Position numbers and translations under genes: made by a program | Shown: positions 59,088-64,000 of the stretch, one piece after another | Position numbering within the stretch: the first letter of the stretch is position 1 | Layout: the number at the start of each line of letters is the position of its first letter | The notes under the pieces: generated by a model | The model's database searches: none | The model's input: the letters and a program-made list of their open reading frames with translations, nothing else | What the model was told of the DNA's origin: nothing | Assembly: GCF_034006445.1 (NCBI RefSeq) | Contig: NZ_JAVESS010000005.1 | Location: forward strand, 1-64,000 | Source: Desulfovibrio sp. | GTDB lineage: Bacteria; Desulfobacterota; Desulfovibrionia; Desulfovibrionales; Desulfovibrionaceae | Reading direction: 5' to 3' | Length of the DNA stretch: 64,000 bases

Positions 59088-59236
59088 GGAAACGCTGATG
59101 TATTCCGTTTGGCGGCGATGCCGGGCTTTTTTTGAAACAGTCGAGGACGGAAGAGTCCACTCCTGTTTCAAAAAAAGATCGCGCCTTGCCAAACAAAATA
59201 CCTGCGCGTTTCCAGAAGGTTCTCAGTGCTTCCTTA
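59084..59236 (-). repeat. Family A palindromic element, copy A7 (complete)
   Basis: Starts TTAGGGAAACGCTGATG, its TAG being the chemoreceptor stop codon. Continues through CCGTTTGGCGGCG, TTTTTTTGAAACAG, GAGGACGGAAGAGTCCACTC, TTGCCAAAC and GCGCGTTTCC to CAGTGCTTCCTTA. Confidence 0.92.
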
Positions 59237-59601
59237 GAGCAATTCCACTAGCGATGCTGTCGCCATCCGTAAGGCTTCTTCGTCGCCTGACGGTTGCCGC
59301 CTGAAATTGTCCGGCGGCAGCGTGAGCAGATGGCCGCCAAAAAAGACATAAGCGCAGCTTCATCCTTTAGCCCTTGGGAGCAATGGATGAAGCTGCGCTT
59401 GTTTGCGTTGCCGGGCGCGGTTACGCGCCTTGCCGTTTTGCGTTGCCGGGCGTTGATGTGACTCCGGAAGACGCGGCCCCCTGGCCCCTAGTGTACAGCG
59501 ATAAAAGTTTTAGGGGGTGGGGGCGTGGGGGAGGGACCCTTTTGCAAAAGGGTCCCTCCCCCACAAAGTATTTCAATTTGTCATTTCATTGGTAAACGGC
59601 T
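59237..59601. other. Intergenic region between chemoreceptor and lipoprotein
   Basis: After copy A7 about 270 bases have no recognisable gene; a short frame from 59374 lacks a ribosome binding site. A weak inverted match (AAGCTGCGCTT with AAGCGCAGCTT, about 59350-59400) could form a hairpin. Family B copy B5 closes the region. Confidence 0.55.
59508..59567 (-). repeat. Family B hairpin/G-tract repeat, copy B5
   Basis: The most regular copy: the arm GTGGGGGAGGGACCCTTTT is followed by its perfect complement. Read on the minus strand it begins 35 bases after the stop of the TraT-like lipoprotein gene. Confidence 0.92.
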
Positions 59602-60297
59602 TTATTGTTGCGTCCTTGCGGCTCCAGCGGACGCGGCCCGGCCATCTGCCCGACCATCTGCCCGACCATCTGCCTGGCCAGCGGCCTTGTTGGTGGCGTG
59701 AATGGCGGTTCCGATTTCGCGGGCCAGGGTTTCCGTAAACAGGGTGGGCGCTCCGGCATCCATGCGTATCTGCCCAGGCAGCAGCACGGCTATGCGCATC
59801 TGGCTGTTGGAAAGGGCGTTGCGGCTGGATATGTTCTTGAGTTTGGCCTTGCTTTCCCTCTGTGCGCTGGGAACGCGCCGCTGCACCAGCAGTACGTCGG
59901 CCATTACCGTTGTGGCGCCCGCGCCCTTGAGTACGGAGGGAGTGTCGTAGCCTGCCGCAACCGTCTGGCGCAGGTGGGTGGGTTCCGTATTTCCGGCGGA
60001 CAGCACCGTGATCTGCACGATGTTTCCGGCTTCGCTGGGATTGCCCACAATGGTGAACCCGCTGCGTTGCAGCCAGGATTCGGCCTGGGCGCGCAGCCCG
60101 AAAACGCGGTTGGTGTTGTCGCGCACGTTTACGTAAACAGTGTCCGCAATCGTATCATCGTCCGGTGCTTCCTGCAGATTGCCCGAACGCAGCACTTCCA
60201 GCTTGTCCGGGTCAGCGGCCTGACGCACACAAGCTGCAAGCGGCACAAGGCTCACGCAAAGCAGCAGTGCAATAAAACGCAGTTTTTTTAGCATCAT
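59602..60297 (-). CDS. TraT-like outer-membrane lipoprotein, short form
   Basis: A 231-residue lipoprotein with signal sequence LRFIALLLCVSLVPLAAC and lipobox LAAC. The mature part resembles TraT (complement-resistance/surface-exclusion lipoprotein) in the order of its segments: TVYVNVRDNTNRVFGL near residue 50, then GFTIVGNPSEAGNIVQITVL, then ADVLLVQRRV, and a C-terminal LFTETLAREIGTAI. The Gly-rich hydrophobic middle segment of TraT is missing. The last residues are ADGR repeats encoded by 12-base tandem repeats. ATG 60297 follows AGG by seven bases. The next gene upstream, also minus strand, encodes a second TraT-like protein, 611 bases away. Confidence 0.65.
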   Translation of the reverse strand: MMLKKLRFIALLLCVSLVPLAACVRQAADPDKLEVLRSGNLQEAPDDDTIADTVYVNVRDNTNRVFGLRAQAESWLQRSGFTIVGNPSEAGNIVQITVLSAGNTEPTHLRQTVAAGYDTPSVLKGAGATTVMADVLLVQRRVPSAQRESKAKLKNISSRNALSNSQMRIAVLLPGQIRMDAGAPTLFTETLAREIGTAIHATNKAAGQADGRADGRADGRAASAGAARTQQ

Positions 60298-60730
60298 AAG
60301 AAAACCTCGATCCTTGCCGCCACAAATGCGGCTGGTATTGAAGGCGAAAGCGGCGGGCTTTCGCCATGCATGTCCCCAAACATGCATTTTTTGGGCCTGT
60401 GAACGCGTCCGCAACAACATTTCTTTGTGGCAAGGCCGGCTTCCGCCGGGCAGGTCTGCTGCAAATCCGTGAAATGCGGTATGTTTTATGGCGAAAATCC
60501 TGCGCCCGAGAACAAGGAGCTTTCGCTGCGTTAATGGTTGGGTAATTTTCGGAATATCCGTAGTTCCGTCATGCGGCTTTTCAGGGCTGCAACGCACGGG
60601 TTTTACCGTATGGCATCCGTGATTTCTTCTGGCGTTATTCGTCCGGCAGGGGGGTGGCCGGGCTCGGCGTGCGCAAAATAGGGTCGCGCCTGTGGCGGCA
60701 TCCCGACAGGCTGGCCTGTCAGGTTATTAG

Positions 60731-60846
60731 CGCAGTTTGCCAATGAAATGAGTTAACCGCTCTACAGGGATTTTCTTGAAAATCCTTGCCACGAAATGCG
60801 GGCAGGCAGGCTTTTGTCTGCTGTAGCGAGCATTTCACGTGTTAAG
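60731..60846 (-). repeat. Family D hairpin string, copy D3
   Basis: Inverted relative to copies D1 and D2: CAGTTTGCCAATGAAATG, GGATTTTC/GAAAATCC, GGCAAGGCAGGC-type stem and GCGAGCATTTCACGTGTTAA. Confidence 0.82.
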
Positions 60847-60905
60847 GAAGCACTGATTAAAAAGCCTCCTGGAAACGCGCAGGTATCTCGTTTGGCGTCG
60901 TTGTT
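60843..60905 (+). repeat. Family A element, copy A8 (left end only)
   Basis: TTAAGGAAGCACTGATTAAA, GGAAACGCGCAGG and CGTTTGGCG are present; the core and right half are missing. It ends three bases from the stop of the second TraT-like gene and shares its first bases with family D copy D3. Confidence 0.85.
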
Positions 60906-60908
60906 TTG

Positions 60909-61619
60909 TCAGGGCTTTACTGCCTTGACGATTTCATTGCTCAGCTTGTCTTCCAGGGCAGGGAGGATGGCGTCGCGCCCCATATTTTCACCCTCGGCGC
61001 TTACAGTCACCGTATGCATGGTGTCTGGCTGCTTGCCCTTTTTGCCCACGCCCACCTGGGCGCGCATGCCCCACAGATTGCTTGTGCCGCCGTCAAGCAT
61101 GCTGACGCCAAGGCCCAGCAGCAGGCCGCCGCCCACGCCCCAGGCCGCACCGCGCCCTCCGCCAGCGGAGCCGCCCACAAGAGCGCCAAGCATGGCGCCT
61201 GTGCCTGCGTGCCCCAGGGTTCGCCCCGGACTGGCGGGTGTGCTGCGCGAGCCCAGCGGGGTCACGTCTTCCACCACCACGCGCAGGGTCAGGTCTGCCT
61301 CCTTGGCCGTCTCGGCGGGCACAAGCTCGCGCTCGCTCTGAAGGTAGGCCGTGAGCATGGATTGAAGGTCGGCATTGAAACTGCCGCTGCCGCCGCTCAC
61401 GTCCACAAAGACGCTTTGCCCCGGTTTTGCCTTGATTGTGGGCAGTGGATCGGGGCTGGCCTGGGCCTGGCTGGCGCGCGGGTCATCAGGCGAGCCGGGC
61501 GGAAAACCCGAGTCTTCGGTACTGCCGCTGTTCTGGTGGGAGGAACAGCCCGCCGCCATGAACAGCATGGTAAGACACAGTGCCGCCATAAGGCGGTAGA
61601 GTATTGGACGTATATGCAT
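60909..61619 (-). CDS. TraT-like outer-membrane lipoprotein, long form
   Basis: A 236-residue lipoprotein with signal sequence LMAALCLTMLFMAAGC and lipobox AAGC. After a Ser/Pro/Asp-rich linker comes SVFVDVSGGSGSFNADLQSM, then a Gly-rich hydrophobic stretch (GAMLGALVGGSAGGGRG and WGVGGGLLLGLGVSML) that matches the membrane-active middle of TraT, and a C-terminal LEDKLSNEIVKAV. ATG 61619 has AGGG five bases upstream. It is divergent from topA. By family it sits in the outer membrane; its role in this organism is not known. Confidence 0.7.
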   Translation of the reverse strand: MHIRPILYRLMAALCLTMLFMAAGCSSHQNSGSTEDSGFPPGSPDDPRASQAQASPDPLPTIKAKPGQSVFVDVSGGSGSFNADLQSMLTAYLQSERELVPAETAKEADLTLRVVVEDVTPLGSRSTPASPGRTLGHAGTGAMLGALVGGSAGGGRGAAWGVGGGLLLGLGVSMLDGGTSNLWGMRAQVGVGKKGKQPDTMHTVTVSAEGENMGRDAILPALEDKLSNEIVKAVKP

Positions 61620-61848
61620 ATAGCCCTCATTTTGACTGAAATCTTCTACAAGATTACCGCAAGTTGCACACGCCTGTCCAGTTGGCGTACGCTTCGTCAT
61701 ATGAATGACAGGGATGTGGCATCTCCCCAATAAGTAAACGTTTTTACTGCTGTGCGGCGGCGCTGGCCACGCTTTGCGTCTCGCACGCAGCCGGGCCGCA
61801 GCCGGGGCGCGGGCACAGGACTGCCAGCATTGTGACGACGATGCGCAC

Positions 61849-61876
61849 TTGACGCCTGTGGGTTTTATCGTATCTT
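61849..61876 (+). promoter_or_regulatory. Candidate topA promoter
   Basis: TTGACG and TATCTT are 16 bases apart, 61 bases before the topA ATG. Confidence 0.5.
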
Positions 61877-61937
61877 GCCGTTACATAAAAGGCGCGTCAG
61901 CCAGTACCGGCGCAGCCGGAAAGCAGTCGAGGACAGC

Positions 61938-64000
61938 ATGGGCAAACAGTTGATAATAGTGGAATCTCCGGCCAAAGTTAAGACCATCAAAAAGTTTCTT
62001 GGGCCGTCATACATGGTGCAGGCCAGTGTGGGCCATGTACGCGATTTGCCCGCCAAGGCCCTCGGAGTAAATGAAGAGGACAACTTCGCGCCCCAGTATG
62101 AAGTCATAGACAATAAAAAAAATGTGGTCAGCGAACTGCGCGCCGCCGCCGCCAAGGCCGATACCGTTTACCTTGCCCCTGACCCCGACCGCGAGGGCGA
62201 GGCCATTGCGTGGCATGTGGCGGAGCTTATCCGCGACAAGGCCAAGGACATCAAGCGCATCCAGTTCAACGAAATTACCGCCAAGGCTGTCAAAGAAGCG
62301 TTAGCGCACCCGCGCGACCTCAATGAAGACCTTTTTGACGCCCAGCAGGCCAGGCGCATTCTGGACAGGCTGGTGGGCTACAAGATTTCTCCCCTGCTGT
62401 GGAAGACCATCAAGCGGGGCATATCCGCCGGGCGGGTGCAGTCCGTGGCGCTGCGCCTCATTGCCGAACGCGAGGAAGAGCGCGAGGTGTTCAAGCCGGA
62501 GGAATACTGGCTGTTCAAGGTGCTGCTTTCGGCTGACACGCCGCCGCCCTTCAAGGCCGACCTCGCCAAGATCAACGGCAAAAAAGCGGTCATCGCCAAT
62601 GCCGAAGAAGCGCAGGCGCTGGAAGACGCCCTCAAGGGCCAGCCCTTTGTGGTGGAAAGCGTGGAGCAGAAGGAGCGCGAGCGCGCGCCGCAGCCGCCCT
62701 TCATCACCTCGACCTTGCAGCAGGCGGCCAACCAGAGGCTTTCCTACACGGCCAAGCGCACCATGAACATTGCCCAGCGCCTCTATGAAGGCGTGGAGCT
62801 TGGCGACCGTGGCCTGACGGCCCTCATTACCTATATGCGTACGGACTCGACGCGCATCGCCGACGAAGCGCGCGACGCGGCCAAGGATTTTATCGCCACG
62901 CATTTCGGCAAGGACTATCTGCCCAAGCGCGCCCGCGTGTACAAGGCCAAGGGCAGCGCCCAGGACGCCCATGAAGCCGTCCGCCCCGTGGACGTGACCA
63001 TCACTCCCGACGAGGTGAAGCAGCATCTGCCGCCGGATCAGTACAATCTGTACCGGCTCATCTGGTCGCGTTTTGTGGCTTCGCAGATGGCCGGGGCGCG
63101 TTTTCACGACACCACCGTCACCATTGCCTGTGCCCACAGCCAGTGGCGCGCCAAGGGCGAGCGTATGCTTTTTCCCGGTTTTCTTGCGGCCCTGCCGCGC
63201 GCCGGAGAAGACGCCGACGCCGAACTGCCGCCTCTTGAGGCCGGACAGACGCTCAAGCTGGACAAGCTGGACAAGGAGCAGAAGTTCACCCAGCCCCCGC
63301 CGCGCTACAGCGAAGCAAGCCTTGTGCGCGAGCTGGAAGAGCGGGGCATCGGGCGGCCCTCCACCTACGCGGCCATCATTTCCACCCTTCAGGACAGAGA
63401 GTACGTCAGCCTGGTGGAGAGGCACTTTGTGCCCACGGATCTTGGCCGGGTGGTCTGCAGTCAGCTGACCGAACACTTTGGCAGGCTCATGGATGTGGGC
63501 TTTACCGCCCAGATGGAAGAGGGACTCGACAAGGTGGCAGAAGGCAAGGCCCACTGGGTGGATCTTTTGCGCGCCTTTTCCGATGATTTCAATCCCACGC
63601 TGGCGGCGGCCGCCAAAAACATGCAGAGCGTCAAGGGCGGCATCCCCGCTGATCTGCCCTGTCCGGAATGCGGCAAGCCGCTGATGATCAAGTTCGGCAA
63701 GGCAGGGGCCTTTCTTGCCTGTTCCGGCTATCCCGACTGCAGCTACACCAGCAATTTTTCGCGCAACGAGGATGGCCGGGTCGAGGCCGTGGCCGCCGAA
63801 AAGCCGCAGTATGAAAAAGTGGGGCAGTGCCCCCAGTGCGGGCGCGATCTTGTCATCAAAAAATCCCGTACAGGCAGCAGCTTTATCGCCTGCACCGGCT
63901 ACCCCGAATGCAAGTATGCGGCCCCGCTGTCCACGGGCGTGCCCTGCCCGCGCTGCCAGAAAGGCCAGCTGGTGGAAAAGAGCACCAAGCGCGGAAAGCT
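61938..64000 (+). CDS. topA: DNA topoisomerase I (C-terminus outside window)
   Basis: Relaxes negative supercoils through a transient 5'-phosphotyrosine link. The visible 687 residues contain the Toprim domain (LIIVESPAKVKTIKKFLG, then APDPDREGEAIAWH), the catalytic tyrosine in LITYMRTDSTR (Tyr299), and GIGRPSTYAAII. Two zinc-finger domains are complete (CPECGKPL..CSGYPDC and CPQCGRDL..CTGYPEC) and a third (CPRCQKGQL) is cut by the window edge. ATG 61938 has GAGGAC six bases upstream. Confidence 0.96.
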   Translation, partial: MGKQLIIVESPAKVKTIKKFLGPSYMVQASVGHVRDLPAKALGVNEEDNFAPQYEVIDNKKNVVSELRAAAAKADTVYLAPDPDREGEAIAWHVAELIRDKAKDIKRIQFNEITAKAVKEALAHPRDLNEDLFDAQQARRILDRLVGYKISPLLWKTIKRGISAGRVQSVALRLIAEREEEREVFKPEEYWLFKVLLSADTPPPFKADLAKINGKKAVIANAEEAQALEDALKGQPFVVESVEQKERERAPQPPFITSTLQQAANQRLSYTAKRTMNIAQRLYEGVELGDRGLTALITYMRTDSTRIADEARDAAKDFIATHFGKDYLPKRARVYKAKGSAQDAHEAVRPVDVTITPDEVKQHLPPDQYNLYRLIWSRFVASQMAGARFHDTTVTIACAHSQWRAKGERMLFPGFLAALPRAGEDADAELPPLEAGQTLKLDKLDKEQKFTQPPPRYSEASLVRELEERGIGRPSTYAAIISTLQDREYVSLVERHFVPTDLGRVVCSQLTEHFGRLMDVGFTAQMEEGLDKVAEGKAHWVDLLRAFSDDFNPTLAAAAKNMQSVKGGIPADLPCPECGKPLMIKFGKAGAFLACSGYPDCSYTSNFSRNEDGRVEAVAAEKPQYEKVGQCPQCGRDLVIKKSRTGSSFIACTGYPECKYAAPLSTGVPCPRCQKGQLVEKSTKRGK

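Larger units (their letters stand above)
60298..60908. other. Intergenic region between the two TraT-like genes
   Basis: About 610 bases with no gene. It contains family D copy D3 (60731-60846) and a truncated family A copy A8 (60843-60905). The rest is unremarkable and should hold the promoter of the short TraT-like gene. Confidence 0.6.

Overview
The window looks like chromosomal DNA of a sulfate-reducing deltaproteobacterium close to Desulfovibrio. It is GC-rich with dense coding. It carries the alternative siroheme-dependent heme pathway (ahb genes beside hemB), a single-chain pyruvate:ferredoxin oxidoreductase followed by pta and ackA, and a giant VCBS/RTX adhesin of the type known from Desulfovibrio vulgaris biofilms. 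No rRNA, tRNA, CRISPR array, phage or transposase gene was seen. The genus is inferred from gene content, not from a marker gene.

Layout, left to right. 1-9 kb: an iron-dependent alcohol dehydrogenase (cut by the window edge), an AT-richer methyltransferase, the RNA-binding protein Tex, and a Uup-type ABC-F ATPase. 9.3-18.5 kb: one 3066-residue surface adhesin with an N-terminal retention region, a Pro-Ala-Ala-Gly site like those cut by LapG proteases, about fifteen VCBS-like domains and a C-terminal RTX block. 18.6-27.6 kb: a 2-hydroxyacid dehydrogenase, a 61-residue protein, serine acetyltransferase with an overlapping mini-lipoprotein, a purine permease, signal peptidase I, a ComM/YifB ATPase and a D-Ala-D-Ala carboxypeptidase. 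28.5-37 kb (minus strand): recA, alaS, ahbC, hemB, ahbD and an AhbA-type siroheme decarboxylase subunit. 37.5-41.6 kb: a PP-loop sulfurtransferase-like protein, DksA and an RqcH-like NFACT protein. 42.4-47.5 kb: an ABC importer with one binding protein, one fused permease and two different ATPases. 47.6-56.4 kb (minus strand): BenE-type transporter, ackA, pta and por, which together convert pyruvate to acetyl-CoA, acetyl phosphate and acetate with ATP formation. 57.3-64 kb: a chemoreceptor with a periplasmic zinc-binding CZB domain, two TraT-like lipoproteins and topA (cut by the right edge).

The least expected content lies between genes. Four families of short palindromic repeats recur. Family A (about 160 bp, eight copies) and family C (about 155 bp, two copies) have terminal inverted repeats like non-autonomous mobile elements. 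In five cases the outer end of the element forms the stop codon of the neighbouring gene (recA, the chemoreceptor, the mini-lipoprotein, uup and the purine permease), always in the same orientation relative to that gene. Family B (five copies) is a long hairpin joined to a four-run G-tract that could form a quadruplex; it sits 31-45 bases after stop codons in three cases. Family D (about 115 bp, three copies) is a string of small hairpins. At one locus family A appears to have inserted between dacA and its family B element, which gives a relative order of events.
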